Part shown: positions 27,936-38,481 of the stretch, one piece after another
How positions within the stretch are numbered: the stretch's first letter is position 1
How the letters are laid out: each line of letters opens with the position of its first letter
Source of the DNA: Flocculibacter collagenilyticus
GTDB lineage: Bacteria; Pseudomonadota; Gammaproteobacteria; Enterobacterales; Alteromonadaceae
Direction of reading: 5' to 3'
NCBI RefSeq assembly: GCF_016469335.1
Contig: NZ_CP059888.1
Location: 1,736,001 to 1,800,000 of the forward strand
Length of the DNA: 64,000 bases
Program-made: the position numbers and the translations under genes
The notes under the pieces: model-generated
The model's database searches: none
What the model was told of the DNA's origin: nothing
Seen by the model: only the letters and a program-made list of their open reading frames with translations

Positions 27936-29405
27936 ATGAGTAATCACCGAGTTCATAAGCCGTGCAACTTAGTGTTGTTTGGTACTAAAGGCGATTTAGC
28001 TAAAAGAAAGTTGCTGCCTGCACTGTATCAATTAGAGAAAGCAGGGCTACTTCATCCAGACTCTAATATTATTGGCGTTGCTCGGGATGTGATTAATGAA
28101 ATAGAGTACCGAGAGTACGTGACTGAATGTCTTCGACAATTTGTGAAAGACGACATTGATGAAGACGTAATGAATAAGTTTCTGACTCGGTTACATTATT
28201 GCGATATTGAACTTAGTACAACAGAAGGCTTCGACAAAATTCGTAAGCTGGTTAATTTAGACACTCATGTATTGGTCAATTATTTTTCCACTCCGCCTAG
28301 TATTTTTGGCGATATCTGTAATGGACTAAGTGCGGCATCATTAATTAATAATGAAACGCGAGTTGTGTTAGAAAAACCCATAGGCATTGATTTAGCCTCT
28401 TCAACAATTATTAATGATATAGTTGCTGAACACTTCACCGAAAAACAAATCTATCGCATAGATCATTATCTTGGTAAAGAAACGGTACTTAACCTGCTAG
28501 TGCTGCGTTTTGCTAACGCAATTTTTGCTTCTAACTGGGATCATAACAGTATCGATCACGTTCAGATCACAGTTGCTGAGGAAGTTGGTGTAGAAGGACG
28601 CTGGGGTTATTACGATGATGCCGGTCAAATGCGTGACATGGTACAAAATCACTTACTTCAAATATTGTCATTGATCGCGATGGAACCACCCGCTGATTTA
28701 GACGCGGACAGCATTCGAGATGAAAAGCTAAAAGTTTTAAAAGCCTTACGACCCATTACCACTGAAAATGTGGCAGAAAAAACCGTACGAGGGCAATACA
28801 CCGCTGGATTTATTCGAGATAAGTCAGTGCCGGGTTATTTAGAAGAGGAAGGTGCCAACACCTCAAGCACGACAGAAACCTTTGTGTCGATAAAAGCTGA
28901 AATTGATAACTGGCGCTGGGCAGGTGTTCCTTTTTACCTGCGCACTGGTAAACGCTTGCCTGAGAAGTACACAGAAATTGCTATTCACTTTAAAACACAG
29001 CCTCATAATATTTTTAAAGACCAATACAAAACATTACCGTCTAACCAGCTAACAATTAGATTGCAACCTGCCGAAGGGGTAGAAGTGCAAATGATGAATA
29101 AAGTTCCTGGGTTGGGTGAGTCGATGAATTTACAGCAAACTAAGCTGGATTTAAGTTTTTCAGAAACCTTTAACGTTGAACGCATTGCAGACGCATACGA
29201 ACGTTTATTACTTGAAGCAATGCTAGGTCATCAATCGTTATTTGTACGTCGAGATGAAGTTGAAGAAGCGTGGAAATGGGTAGATGGGATCATTAATGCA
29301 TGGAAAACAAACAACGAGCAACCTAAGTCATATAAAGCAGGTTCGTGGGGGCCTGTGGCTGCAATTGCGCTGCTTGCCAGAGATGACCGCGCGTGGGATG
29401 AGTAG
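27936..29405 (+). CDS. zwf: Glucose-6-phosphate 1-dehydrogenase
   Basis: Oxidises glucose-6-phosphate to 6-phosphogluconolactone with NADP, feeding the Entner-Doudoroff pathway. The 489-residue protein shows the nucleotide-binding FGTKGDLAKRKL near residue 15 and the active-site signature RIDHYLGKE near 175. The start is ATG 27936, with GGAG six bases upstream; the in-frame GTG at 27924 would overlap that ribosome site. First gene of the zwf-pgl-edd-eda operon under a HexR box; the next gene starts 11 bases after its stop. Confidence 0.97.
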   Translation: MSNHRVHKPCNLVLFGTKGDLAKRKLLPALYQLEKAGLLHPDSNIIGVARDVINEIEYREYVTECLRQFVKDDIDEDVMNKFLTRLHYCDIELSTTEGFDKIRKLVNLDTHVLVNYFSTPPSIFGDICNGLSAASLINNETRVVLEKPIGIDLASSTIINDIVAEHFTEKQIYRIDHYLGKETVLNLLVLRFANAIFASNWDHNSIDHVQITVAEEVGVEGRWGYYDDAGQMRDMVQNHLLQILSLIAMEPPADLDADSIRDEKLKVLKALRPITTENVAEKTVRGQYTAGFIRDKSVPGYLEEEGANTSSTTETFVSIKAEIDNWRWAGVPFYLRTGKRLPEKYTEIAIHFKTQPHNIFKDQYKTLPSNQLTIRLQPAEGVEVQMMNKVPGLGESMNLQQTKLDLSFSETFNVERIADAYERLLLEAMLGHQSLFVRRDEVEEAWKWVDGIINAWKTNNEQPKSYKAGSWGPVAAIALLARDDRAWDE

Positions 29406-29416
29406 GACTAAAGTTA

Positions 29417-30124
29417 ATGAACATAAATGAATTTGAATCAGCTGAACAATTAAATAATGCGTTTGCTAAAAAGTTATTAGCAGACTTACAGCAAGGTATT
29501 GATACAAAAGGCCATGCAGTATTAGCAGTGTCTGGTGGCGGTACACCTAAGGGGTTATTTAAGTTACTGTCTCAGCAATCGTTTGAGTGGAACAAAGTCA
29601 CTGTTACATTAGTTGATGACCGTTGGGTTAATACTGATGAAGACGCAAGCAATGAAAAGCTTGTTAAAGCTCATTTGCTAGTAAATAAAGCGGCGTCGGC
29701 TAATTTTGTTGGGTTAGTTGCAGATAATTACTTACAGCACTCGTCAGCCTTTGATGGGCAAGCCGCTGTAGAACAAAAAGTAGGTGAATTACCGCTTCCA
29801 TTCGATGCAGTTATTCTAGGCATGGGTGAAGACGGACACACAGCGTCACTTTTTCCATGTTCTGAACAAATTATTGATGGCTTAAGCCCAACGAATAATG
29901 CGTTAACGATAGCGGTTGAGCCTAAAACAGCGCCTCATCAGCGCATTTCTTTTACCTTCGCTGCGTTAATTAATAGTCAAAAACTATACTTACATATAGT
30001 AGGTGAAAATAAACGTTCGGTGTTGCAACAAGCAATGGCCGATAACAATAGCTTTGAAATGCCAATTCGAGCATTTATTCATCAAACTGATACACCTTTT
30101 GAAGTGATGTTTGCAGCTAAGTAG
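29417..30124 (+). CDS. pgl: 6-phosphogluconolactonase
   Basis: Hydrolyses 6-phosphogluconolactone to 6-phosphogluconate. The 235-residue protein carries the family motifs [11 protein letters not shown] near residue 38 and [15 protein letters not shown] near 137, as well as DDRWV near 75. This is the DevB/SOL type of lactonase. It follows zwf by 11 bases and precedes edd by 19, so all are on one mRNA. Confidence 0.96.
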   Translation: MNINEFESAEQLNNAFAKKLLADLQQGIDTKGHAVLAVSGGGTPKGLFKLLSQQSFEWNKVTVTLVDDRWVNTDEDASNEKLVKAHLLVNKAASANFVGLVADNYLQHSSAFDGQAAVEQKVGELPLPFDAVILGMGEDGHTASLFPCSEQIIDGLSPTNNALTIAVEPKTAPHQRISFTFAALINSQKLYLHIVGENKRSVLQQAMADNNSFEMPIRAFIHQTDTPFEVMFAAK

Positions 30125-30143
30125 ATTTTATATAGAGAACATA

Positions 30144-31982
30144 ATGCAATCGAATACTAGTTTTACGATAGACCCAAAAATAGATGCGATTACAAAGCGA
30201 ATCATTGAAAGAAGCCGTGATAGCAGAAAGGCCTATTTGGCGAATATGGAAAATGCACGTAAACAAGGGCCACACCGTGGTGTATTGTCTTGCGGAAATT
30301 TAGCACATGGTTTCGCAGCGTGTAGTAATAATGAAAAAGCCGACTTAACTGGCCTTACAAAAGCAAATGTAGGCATTATCTCGTCGTATAACGACATGTT
30401 AAGTGCGCATCAGCCTTACCAACAGTATCCTGACATTATTAAGCAAGCCGTTGCCGATGTAGGCAGTGTTGCGCAATTTGCTGGCGGCGTGCCTGCAATG
30501 TGTGATGGTGTGACACAAGGCCAACCGGGAATGGATTTAAGCTTAATGAGCCGAGATGTTATTGCCATGTCTACAGCGGTGGGCTTATCCCATAACATGT
30601 TTGACGGCGCATTAATGCTAGGTATATGCGACAAAATAGTGCCAGGCTTACTATTAGCGGCACTCACCTTTGGCCATCTACCCACCGTTTTTATTCCGGC
30701 AGGCCCCATGCCTAGTGGTATGCCGAATAAAGAAAAAGCGCGAATCAGACAACTATTTGCACAAGGTAAAATTGGTAGAGATGAGTTATTGGACGCTGAA
30801 TCAAAGTCCTATCATTCTGCAGGTACTTGTACATTTTATGGTACTGCAAATAGTAATCAGTTAATTGTTGAAGTAATGGGTTTGCACTTACCGGGCGCAT
30901 CCTTTGTTAATCCAGGCACAGAGCTCCGCGATGCATTAACCAAAGCGGCTGCAAAACAAGTCACACGTTTAACCGATTTAAGTGGCAATTATATGCCTAT
31001 TGCTCACATTGTTGACGAAAAATCAATTGTAAACGGGATTGTTGCGTTGTTGGCGACGGGTGGTTCAACTAACCATACGATGCACCTTGTCGCGATTGCT
31101 CGAGCTGCTGGCATCATTATTAATTGGGATGACTTTAACGACTTGTCTGCCGCTGTCCCATTGATTGCAAGAGTCTATCCAAATGGCCATGCAGATATTA
31201 ATCACTTTCATGCTGCAGGTGGTATGGCTTATCTCATTAGAGAGTTATTACATGCAGGTTTATTACATGATGATGTAAACACAATATGCGGTAAGGGATT
31301 AGCGCGCTATACGCAAGAACCTTATCTAGAAGGTGGCGAGCTTGTATGGAAAGAAGGTGCAGCTGTATCAGGCGACAATGAAGTACTTGCAACAGTAAAA
31401 GCACCATTTAAAAGTGATGGCGGGACAAAATTATTAAAAGGCAATTTAGGTCGTGCCATTATTAAAACGTCGGCGCTGCGACCGGGCAAGTCAGTAATAC
31501 AAGCCAATGCAATGGTGTTTGAAAGTCAGCATGAATTGCAGCAAGCGTTTGAAGCAGGCCGCTTAGATCGTGATGTAATAGCCGTGGTTCGTTATCAGGG
31601 CCCGAAAGCGTGCGGTATGCCAGAGCTTCATAAATTAACGCCTCCGCTTGGTGTGGTACAAGATAAGGGCTACGATGTCGCCCTTGTAACTGATGGAAGA
31701 ATGTCGGGTGCATCGGGTAAAGTGCCTGCAGCTATTCATGTAACGCCCGAAGCGCTTGACGGAGGACTAATCGCGAAAATTAAAGATGGTGATTTGTTAC
31801 GAATAGATGCTGAGTCAGGCGAGTTAACGCTATTAGTGGATGAGCAAGAGTTAGCCAAACGCTCGGTAAGCTTACCAAATCTTGCTAGCAACTACGTAGG
31901 AATGGGACGCGATATATTTGGTGCTGTACGAACTAAGTTAACAGGCGCAGAGCAGGGTGCATGCAGTTTGTTCGATAATTAA
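30144..31982 (+). CDS. edd: Phosphogluconate dehydratase
   Basis: Dehydrates 6-phosphogluconate to 2-keto-3-deoxy-6-phosphogluconate, the first committed Entner-Doudoroff step. The 612 residues match the 4Fe-4S IlvD/Edd family. Cluster and active-site regions are visible: [26 protein letters not shown] and GICDKIVPG, plus [14 protein letters not shown] near the C-terminus. The ATG at 30144 with AGAGAA upstream gives the family-like N-terminus; the frame extends back to 30111, overlapping pgl. Confidence 0.97.
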   Translation: MQSNTSFTIDPKIDAITKRIIERSRDSRKAYLANMENARKQGPHRGVLSCGNLAHGFAACSNNEKADLTGLTKANVGIISSYNDMLSAHQPYQQYPDIIKQAVADVGSVAQFAGGVPAMCDGVTQGQPGMDLSLMSRDVIAMSTAVGLSHNMFDGALMLGICDKIVPGLLLAALTFGHLPTVFIPAGPMPSGMPNKEKARIRQLFAQGKIGRDELLDAESKSYHSAGTCTFYGTANSNQLIVEVMGLHLPGASFVNPGTELRDALTKAAAKQVTRLTDLSGNYMPIAHIVDEKSIVNGIVALLATGGSTNHTMHLVAIARAAGIIINWDDFNDLSAAVPLIARVYPNGHADINHFHAAGGMAYLIRELLHAGLLHDDVNTICGKGLARYTQEPYLEGGELVWKEGAAVSGDNEVLATVKAPFKSDGGTKLLKGNLGRAIIKTSALRPGKSVIQANAMVFESQHELQQAFEAGRLDRDVIAVVRYQGPKACGMPELHKLTPPLGVVQDKGYDVALVTDGRMSGASGKVPAAIHVTPEALDGGLIAKIKDGDLLRIDAESGELTLLVDEQELAKRSVSLPNLASNYVGMGRDIFGAVRTKLTGAEQGACSLFDN

Positions 31983-32033
31983 TAAGTATTTTAAGCTTTC
32001 AACATTGAAATAAGTTAGATTTTAAGGGTGTTT

Positions 32034-32669
32034 ATGGAGCAGCGTAGTTGGAAAATTAGTGCAGCAGATGTGTTACAGCAAGGACCTGTTGTACCCGTGT
32101 TAGTCATCCATGATATTGAGCATGCAGTACCACTTGCAAAAGCATTATTGGCAGGTGGTGTTAAGGTACTTGAAGTTACGTTAAGAACAGAGTGTGCTTT
32201 GGCAGCCATTACAAAAATAGCCAATGAAGTGCCCGAAGCTATTGTAGGCGCTGGTACTGTTACAAACCCGCAACAGCTAAGAGAAGTAGAAGCAGCTGGC
32301 GCCATGTTTGCGATAAGTCCGGGCTTAACAACCGAGTTATTAGAGGCGGGTAATGAAAGCAGCATTGCACTGATTCCAGGAATTTCATCCATTTCAGAGC
32401 TTATGCAAGGCAAAGACTTAGGCTATAACGAGTTTAAGTTTTTTCCCGCAGAGGCATCAGGCGGAGTTAAGTCCATCAAGTCTATTGCAGGACCATTCCC
32501 AACAATCAAGTTTTGCCCAACAGGCGGGATTAATGAAACTAACTACAAAGAGTATTTAGCATTAACTAATGTTGATTGTGTAGGAGGCTCGTGGATAGCC
32601 CCTGAAGAATTGATTAAGCAGGGTGAATGGCAAAAGATTACCGATTTATGTAAAGAAGCATTAGCTTAA
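32034..32669 (+). CDS. eda: KDPG/KHG aldolase
   Basis: Splits 2-keto-3-deoxy-6-phosphogluconate into pyruvate and glyceraldehyde-3-phosphate. The 211-residue class I aldolase shows VLEVTLRTE with the catalytic Glu, GAGTV, and [11 protein letters not shown] with the Schiff-base Lys. ATG 32034 has AAGGG five bases upstream; the GTG at 32028 overlaps that site. Last gene of the zwf operon; I see no clear terminator after it. Confidence 0.97.
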   Translation: MEQRSWKISAADVLQQGPVVPVLVIHDIEHAVPLAKALLAGGVKVLEVTLRTECALAAITKIANEVPEAIVGAGTVTNPQQLREVEAAGAMFAISPGLTTELLEAGNESSIALIPGISSISELMQGKDLGYNEFKFFPAEASGGVKSIKSIAGPFPTIKFCPTGGINETNYKEYLALTNVDCVGGSWIAPEELIKQGEWQKITDLCKEALA

Positions 32670-32725
32670 TATATCTCGATGCCTTACTAAGCTCTTAAAC
32701 AGTAGATGTATAGAACAACAGTGAT

Positions 32726-33301
32726 ATGGATAGAGAGTTTCGCTTAGCAAATGTAGATGACATTGACGAAATACTACAGCTTCATTTGCGTTATCAAATA
32801 GATTCTATAGATGAACGAGATAAGCAGGATGGGTTTATTACTACTGCATTTAATCAACAGCAGCTAGTTGAGTTGATTGCTGAGGCCGGACTGTCAATTG
32901 CAATACTCAATGGTCACATTGTAGCTTATGCAATGGCAGCATCTTGGCAATTTTGGTCACGTTGGCCTATGTTCGCTTATATGATGGAAGGTTTGTCTAC
33001 TTTGGAATATAAAGGCCAACAGATTAGTGTTGAAAATTCATATCAATATGGGCCTGTGTGTGTCGATAAGCATGTAAGAGGCTGCGGAGTATTTGAAGGG
33101 ATTTTCGCGTTTTCATTAAGCCAAATGGCATCTCGTTACCCAATATTAGTTACCTTTATCAACAAAACGAACTCACGCTCATTCATAGCGCATACGCAAA
33201 AAGCCAAGCTCGATGTCATTCAAGAGTTTACATACAACAATAATCAATATTATGAGCTGGCTTGCTTAACCAGCCTAAAATTTGATAAGGGAAGCATTTA
33301 A
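32726..33301 (+). CDS. GNAT-like acetyltransferase
   Basis: A 191-residue protein with the GNAT beginning FRLANVDDIDEILQLH, the strand YGPVCVDKHVRGCGVFEGIF that places V-x-x-x-x-R-G-x-G in the acetyl-CoA loop, and a later strand with INKTNSRSFIAHT. The substrate is unknown. Its stop overlaps the last four bases of the convergent LysR gene. It lies 56 bases after eda and might be read through from that operon. Confidence 0.75.
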   Translation: MDREFRLANVDDIDEILQLHLRYQIDSIDERDKQDGFITTAFNQQQLVELIAEAGLSIAILNGHIVAYAMAASWQFWSRWPMFAYMMEGLSTLEYKGQQISVENSYQYGPVCVDKHVRGCGVFEGIFAFSLSQMASRYPILVTFINKTNSRSFIAHTQKAKLDVIQEFTYNNNQYYELACLTSLKFDKGSI

Positions 33302-34173
33302 AGTGCATCCCATAAATGCTGCGCGACAGGGCCTAATGATTTATTTGCCAGTTTAATAGCGCGCACTTCAATAATCACGTCAGATTGGTTTTCTTGTAGA
33401 TTTAGAATTTTCATCTGTTTATTGGCGAGTTCTTCTTTGATTAAGTGTTCAGGTAAAATTGCCCATCCCATATCATCTAAAATCATATTTTTTAATATTG
33501 TAACGTCATTTACTTTAATCACTTTTTCGCCAGCGTGGCGAAGTACTACGTCCGAGTCTAAGTCCATTTCTAAATTAATTGGAATAATATGCGGTATATT
33601 GAGTAAGTCTGTAGTGGAATTAGGTATTTCTTCAAATTCTTGATACAGCGCATAAGAAATTACAGGCTTAAACTTTAGCGTTGCATAATGCTTAGTTTCA
33701 AAGTCCCCCATGTACTGGAAGCTTGGCAACCAAGGGGAAATTGCAATATCGCAACGCTGCTGTTGTAACTCTTTTATACTTCCTACACCAAAGTCGTTCA
33801 AAATATGATAATCAACACTTGGAAACTGATTTTGTGTCTCTTTTAAACACTTAAACAATGCTGTGGTATTAATTACTTTTGAGAAGCTAACATTCAGAAC
33901 GGTTTCATTACCTTTGGCGAAATGCTGCGCCATAGACTGTAGCTTTTCTTTCTGCCTTAAAATTAATTTAGCTTGATTATAAAGGTGTTTTCCGCAATTA
34001 GTTAAGGCTAAACGATAGCCAGAGCGGTCTATTATTTTTACCTGAAGCTCTTCCTCTAGTTTTTTTATCGCTATACTTAATGCTGGCTGTGTTTTATGAA
34101 GTGCATCAGCAGCCTTCTGGAGACTGTGGTACTGGGCAATAGCATCTAATATTTTAAGTTGCTCAAAAGTCAT
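33298..34173 (-). CDS. LysR-family transcriptional regulator
   Basis: A 291-residue regulator with the N-terminal winged helix (FEQLKILDAIAQYHSLQKAADALHKTQPALS in outline, residues 3-35) and a C-terminal substrate-binding-type effector domain. It is divergent from the RND adaptor/pump genes with a 99-base AT-rich gap, the usual arrangement for a local regulator of an efflux system. The inducer is unknown. Confidence 0.93.
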   Translation of the reverse strand: MTFEQLKILDAIAQYHSLQKAADALHKTQPALSIAIKKLEEELQVKIIDRSGYRLALTNCGKHLYNQAKLILRQKEKLQSMAQHFAKGNETVLNVSFSKVINTTALFKCLKETQNQFPSVDYHILNDFGVGSIKELQQQRCDIAISPWLPSFQYMGDFETKHYATLKFKPVISYALYQEFEEIPNSTTDLLNIPHIIPINLEMDLDSDVVLRHAGEKVIKVNDVTILKNMILDDMGWAILPEHLIKEELANKQMKILNLQENQSDVIIEVRAIKLANKSLGPVAQHLWDAL

Positions 34174-34272
34174 ATATGAAAATAATTTATGTAGATAGTA
34201 AAAATATATAAATATTATTTTATATGTATCTTCTATATATTACACACACTTTATTTTGTAAGCGGAACTATT

Positions 34273-35340
34273 ATGCCTTTGATAAAACTGTTCAGTATGT
34301 TTGTAATGTTACTTCTTGTTGGCTGCAGCGACCCAGAAGTTGTTCAACAAGAGCAAAAAGCCAAACCTGCAAAGCTTTATACAATTTCATCAACCCAGAG
34401 TGATGAAATTCATAATTTTCCAGCAATTGTTGAGGCATCAGATAACGCGACTTTGGCGTTTAGGGTGTCAGGTGTATTAAGTGAATTACCAGTGCGTGCG
34501 GGCCAACAAGTTAAAAAAGGTGACTTATTGGCTAAGCTCGATCCAACAGACTTTGTGATTCAGGTTGAACAAGCGACAGCAAACTTTGAGTTAGCTTCTT
34601 CGCAGTTTAAGCGTTCAGAAAAGTTGTTAAAGCAGAATCTAATTTCTCAGTCAATGTACGACGAAGCGCAAGCGCAATTGCAAGTTGCCAAGTCGACATT
34701 AGATACAGCAAAGAAGAATTTGCAATACACCGAGCTAAAAGCGCCATTTGATGGTGAAATTGCACGTACTTACGTTGAGAACTTTGAAAATGTGGTCGCA
34801 AAACAAACGGTATTAGACTTACAAACAATTGAGCAAATAGACGTGGCAATACAAGTGCCAGAGAATATTATGGCAAATGTTAAAAAAGGAACAGGTTACC
34901 AGCCAAATATTATTTTTGACTCCTTTCCTAACAAAGTCTTTAAAGGCACATTAAAAGAGTGGGATACAAAGTCAGACCCTGTTACAAACACGTTTCGAGT
35001 TGTGTTTAGTTTAAAACGTCCGCAAGACTTGAATATCCTGCCGGGAATGACCGCCAACCTAAAAGCTAACATGTCGGAAGTCGTTACCACCGAAAAGCGC
35101 TTTGTAATCGTTCCGAGTACTGCGATTTTTACTGATACTGAGAATAAGAAACATTATTTATGGGTTGTGAACGAGCAAAGTAAAGCGGAAAAGCGCCAAG
35201 TTGAAATTGGTGAACTTCACGATGCTGGCGTAGAAATATTATCCGGCGTAGTGGGCGGAGATATAGTGGTTGCGGCAGGCGTCAATAATATTGAAGAAGG
35301 AATGGAGCTAAGAGCTTGGGTAAAGGAACGAGGTCTGTAA
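34273..35340 (+). CDS. RND efflux periplasmic adaptor (lipoprotein)
   Basis: A 355-residue membrane-fusion protein. The signal peptide ends in LVGC, so Cys18 is likely lipidated and anchored to the inner membrane. The layout is typical: biotinyl-lipoyl half-motif VSGVLSELPVRAGQQVKKGDLL (in part) near 70-92, a helical hairpin at about 95-150 (AQAQLQVAKSTLD), the second lipoyl half ELKAPFDGEIA, then beta-barrel and membrane-proximal domains. One base separates its stop from the pump gene. No outer-membrane channel gene adjoins, so a TolC encoded elsewhere is likely used. Confidence 0.95.
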   Translation: MPLIKLFSMFVMLLLVGCSDPEVVQQEQKAKPAKLYTISSTQSDEIHNFPAIVEASDNATLAFRVSGVLSELPVRAGQQVKKGDLLAKLDPTDFVIQVEQATANFELASSQFKRSEKLLKQNLISQSMYDEAQAQLQVAKSTLDTAKKNLQYTELKAPFDGEIARTYVENFENVVAKQTVLDLQTIEQIDVAIQVPENIMANVKKGTGYQPNIIFDSFPNKVFKGTLKEWDTKSDPVTNTFRVVFSLKRPQDLNILPGMTANLKANMSEVVTTEKRFVIVPSTAIFTDTENKKHYLWVVNEQSKAEKRQVEIGELHDAGVEILSGVVGGDIVVAAGVNNIEEGMELRAWVKERGL

Positions 35341-35341
35341 C

Positions 35342-38300
35342 ATGGATATAGCGCGTTACTTTATTAAAAACAAAACAACGAGTTGGCTAGTTACGCTAAT
35401 TCTACTAATTGGTGGCTTGTTTTCATATTTTGAACTTGGCAGATTAGAAGACCCTCAGTTCACATTAAAACAAGCACTTGTTATCACAGAATACCCTGGT
35501 GCGTCACCGATGCAGGTAGAAGAGGAAGTGACCTACCGAATTGAAAATGCCATTCAATCTTTACCGTATGTAGATAATGTAGAGTCGGTTTCTTCTAATG
35601 GGCTTTCACAAGTTATGGTTGAAATGAAAAGCCATTACCGTAAACAAGATTTACGTCAGATCTGGGATGAGCTTCGTAGAAAAATTAACGATTTAACGCC
35701 AAGGTTGCCTATTGGTGCTTCACCGCCAATGGTGAAAGATGACTTTGGTGACGTATTTGGCATTTTGATGATGATCACTGGCGATGGCTTCGATTTTAGG
35801 GAAATAAGTGATTCAGTGGATTACATGCGCCGTGAACTTGTACTGGTTGAAGGTGTAGGCAAAATTGATATACAAGGAAAACAAATAGAGCAAGTCGTTG
35901 TCGAAATTTCACGCGCTAAACTCACCTCGCTCGGTATTTCGCCACAACGTATTTATTCTCTTTTAGACACGCAAAATACAGTATCTAATGCAGGTAACAT
36001 TAAACTGGGCGCTGAATTGATTCGATTTCGTCCTACTGGTGAGTTTCAGAATGTTGCAGAATTAAAAAGCTTAGTAATAAGTAATCCCGGCGCGGAAGAG
36101 TTAATATATTTAGGTGATGTAGCTGAAATATTTAGAGACTATCAGGAAATTCCTCAGCATATTTTAAGGTATAACGGGAAAAAAGCGCTGTCTCTTGGGG
36201 TGTCGTTCGCATCGGGCGTGAATGTTGTTGATGTTGGTGCGCGTATAAATAAACGTGTAAACGAACTTGAAGCCCTTCTACCTGTTGGCATAAATATCGA
36301 TATTGTTTACAACCAGCCGAAAGAAGTAGAAAACTCGGTATCAGGTTTTGTACTTAACTTACTTGAAGCCGTGGTTATCGTTATTCTCGTGTTACTTGTT
36401 TTCATGGGTGTAAAGTCGGGGTTGCTAATTGGGTTAATCCTCTTTATTACGGTGGTTGGTAGCTTCATTTTTATGAAGCAAATGGATATTGAATTACAGC
36501 GTATTTCGTTAGGTGCCTTAATTATTGCGCTGGGAATGTTGGTTGATAATGCCATAGTAATTACCGAAGGTATTCTTATTGGAATTAAGCGCGGCATGTC
36601 AAAAATTGACGCAGCTTCGCTTATTGTTAAACAAACAAAGTGGCCGCTTTTAGGCGCTACCGTAATTGCTGTAACCGCGTTTGCGCCGATTGGTTTGTCG
36701 AGCGATGCAACAGGTGAATTTGCGGGTAGTTTATTTTGGGTGCTGCTAATTTCATTGATGTTAAGCTGGTTTACTGCAATCACGTTAACACCATTTCTAG
36801 CTGATGTATTAATTAAAGAGTCTGACAATAAATCAGATAATGACGATCCCTATAAAGGCATTATCTTTGTTGCATACAAAAAAATACTAACGACGTCTTT
36901 ACACCACCGCGCACTTACGGTTGTGTTTATGATTGCGCTGTTAATATTCGCAGTTGTAATGTTTGGTAAAGTAAAACAAGCATTCTTTCCACCCTCTAAC
37001 ACGCCGATGTTTTTAGTGGATATTTGGCAACCTGAAGGCACAGACATTAGAAAAAATGCAGAAATTGTAGCATCTGTTGAACAATTTTTGCTTGCTAAAG
37101 AGAATGTTGAAGAAGCATCTACAACGATTGGTCGTGGCGCAACACGGTTTATGTTGACGTATCAAGCACAGAAAACTTATCCAGCGTTTGCGCAGGTTAT
37201 TGTTCGTGCAGATCAAAAAGAAAGTTTAGTTCCATTAATAAAAGAAACTCGTAACTATTTAACTGAGTACCATCCTGATCTGTTCTTCAAAATTAAACGC
37301 TTAGAAATTGGCCCGTCAACGGATGCCAAGATAGAAGCGAGGTTTAGTGGCCCTGATCCTAAAGTACTAAGAGAGCTATCTAAAGAAGCACAGGCGGTGT
37401 TAAAGCAAGATAATAACGCAAGAAATATTAGAGACGATTGGCGAGAGCAAACAAAAGTTATTCGTCCTGTATTTAATGAAGTTGCAGCACGCAGAGTAGG
37501 GATTACGAAGCAAGACTTAGATGACTTATTATTGACAAGCTTCAGCGGCAAAAAAGTGGGTATATACCGAGATGGAACCACGATGTTGCCGATAATATCT
37601 CGTCCGCCAAGTGCCGAGCGACTTTCTATTGAAAGCCTAAAAGATTTGCAAATTTATAGTCCGACCTTACAACGATTTATTCCAATTACTCAAGTGGTTA
37701 GTGATTTTAAAGTAGAATGGGAGAACCCCTTAATTCAGCGCAGAGATAGAAAACGTACAATCACAGTGTACGCAGACCATGACGTATTAGGCGAGGAAAC
37801 TGCGGCAAAATTACTTTCTCGTCTTAAACCAAAAATCGAAGCAATCGAGCTGCCAACCGGCTACATGCTAGAGTGGGGTGGTGAATTTGAAGCGGCTCAA
37901 CAAGCGCAGAAGGCCATTTTTGGACCACTGCCTTTAGGCTTTTTGGTGATGTTTGTTATAACGGTTTTATTATTTAATTCAGCAAAAACAGCGCTTTCGG
38001 TGTGGTCTACAGTGCCTCTGGCAATAGTGGGTGTGTCAATTGGTTTATTAGTGATGGGGGCGCCATTTGGTTTTATGGCATTACTCGGGTTCTTGAGTCT
38101 GTCGGGAATGATGCTTAAAAATGGCATAGTATTGGCCGAGCAAATTAATATTGAGCTTGAAGAAAATAAAGCCATGACAGATGCCATTTATGATGCCGCG
38201 GTAAGTAGAGTTAGACCTGTTTCCATGGCTGCAATTACCACCATTCTTGGTATGATTCCGCTGTTATTTGACGACTTTTTTGCAAGTATGGCGGTTGTGA

Positions 38301-38389
38301 TTATGTTTGGTTTAGGCTTTGCTACGTTGCTTACCTTAATATTTATGCCAGTGGTTTATAGCTTGATTTACAAAGTGAAATATAAATAA
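35342..38389 (+). CDS. RND efflux transporter permease
   Basis: A 1015-residue proton-driven pump of the AcrB/HAE-1-like superfamily. It has a first membrane helix at 11-31, a large periplasmic loop, helices 2-6 at about 330-480 with LGMLVDNAIVITEG carrying the proton-relay Asp pair region, a second periplasmic loop, and helices 8-12 at about 855-1010. Conserved segments include EYPGASPMQVEEEVTYRIE and GFLSLSGMMLKNGIVL. The substrate cannot be read from the sequence. It forms a two-gene operon with the adaptor, divergent from a LysR gene. Confidence 0.95.
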   Translation: MDIARYFIKNKTTSWLVTLILLIGGLFSYFELGRLEDPQFTLKQALVITEYPGASPMQVEEEVTYRIENAIQSLPYVDNVESVSSNGLSQVMVEMKSHYRKQDLRQIWDELRRKINDLTPRLPIGASPPMVKDDFGDVFGILMMITGDGFDFREISDSVDYMRRELVLVEGVGKIDIQGKQIEQVVVEISRAKLTSLGISPQRIYSLLDTQNTVSNAGNIKLGAELIRFRPTGEFQNVAELKSLVISNPGAEELIYLGDVAEIFRDYQEIPQHILRYNGKKALSLGVSFASGVNVVDVGARINKRVNELEALLPVGINIDIVYNQPKEVENSVSGFVLNLLEAVVIVILVLLVFMGVKSGLLIGLILFITVVGSFIFMKQMDIELQRISLGALIIALGMLVDNAIVITEGILIGIKRGMSKIDAASLIVKQTKWPLLGATVIAVTAFAPIGLSSDATGEFAGSLFWVLLISLMLSWFTAITLTPFLADVLIKESDNKSDNDDPYKGIIFVAYKKILTTSLHHRALTVVFMIALLIFAVVMFGKVKQAFFPPSNTPMFLVDIWQPEGTDIRKNAEIVASVEQFLLAKENVEEASTTIGRGATRFMLTYQAQKTYPAFAQVIVRADQKESLVPLIKETRNYLTEYHPDLFFKIKRLEIGPSTDAKIEARFSGPDPKVLRELSKEAQAVLKQDNNARNIRDDWREQTKVIRPVFNEVAARRVGITKQDLDDLLLTSFSGKKVGIYRDGTTMLPIISRPPSAERLSIESLKDLQIYSPTLQRFIPITQVVSDFKVEWENPLIQRRDRKRTITVYADHDVLGEETAAKLLSRLKPKIEAIELPTGYMLEWGGEFEAAQQAQKAIFGPLPLGFLVMFVITVLLFNSAKTALSVWSTVPLAIVGVSIGLLVMGAPFGFMALLGFLSLSGMMLKNGIVLAEQINIELEENKAMTDAIYDAAVSRVRPVSMAAITTILGMIPLLFDDFFASMAVVIMFGLGFATLLTLIFMPVVYSLIYKVKYK

Positions 38390-38401
38390 ACTGTGTGCCT
38401 T

Positions 38402-38428
38402 GGGTGTTTACATAAGAATGTAGCACCC
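38402..38428 (+). terminator. Terminator-like hairpin after the RND operon
   Basis: GGGTG-TT-TACAT (38402-38413) pairs with ATGTA-G-CACCC (38418-38428) around a 4-nt loop with a small internal bulge. A short T-rich stretch follows (CAAATTTTTA). It lies 12 bases after the pump stop codon. Confidence 0.6.
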
Positions 38429-38481
38429 TTCAAATTTTTAATAAGCGATGTAAAGTAAGCCAATACAAGTACGAAACTAAA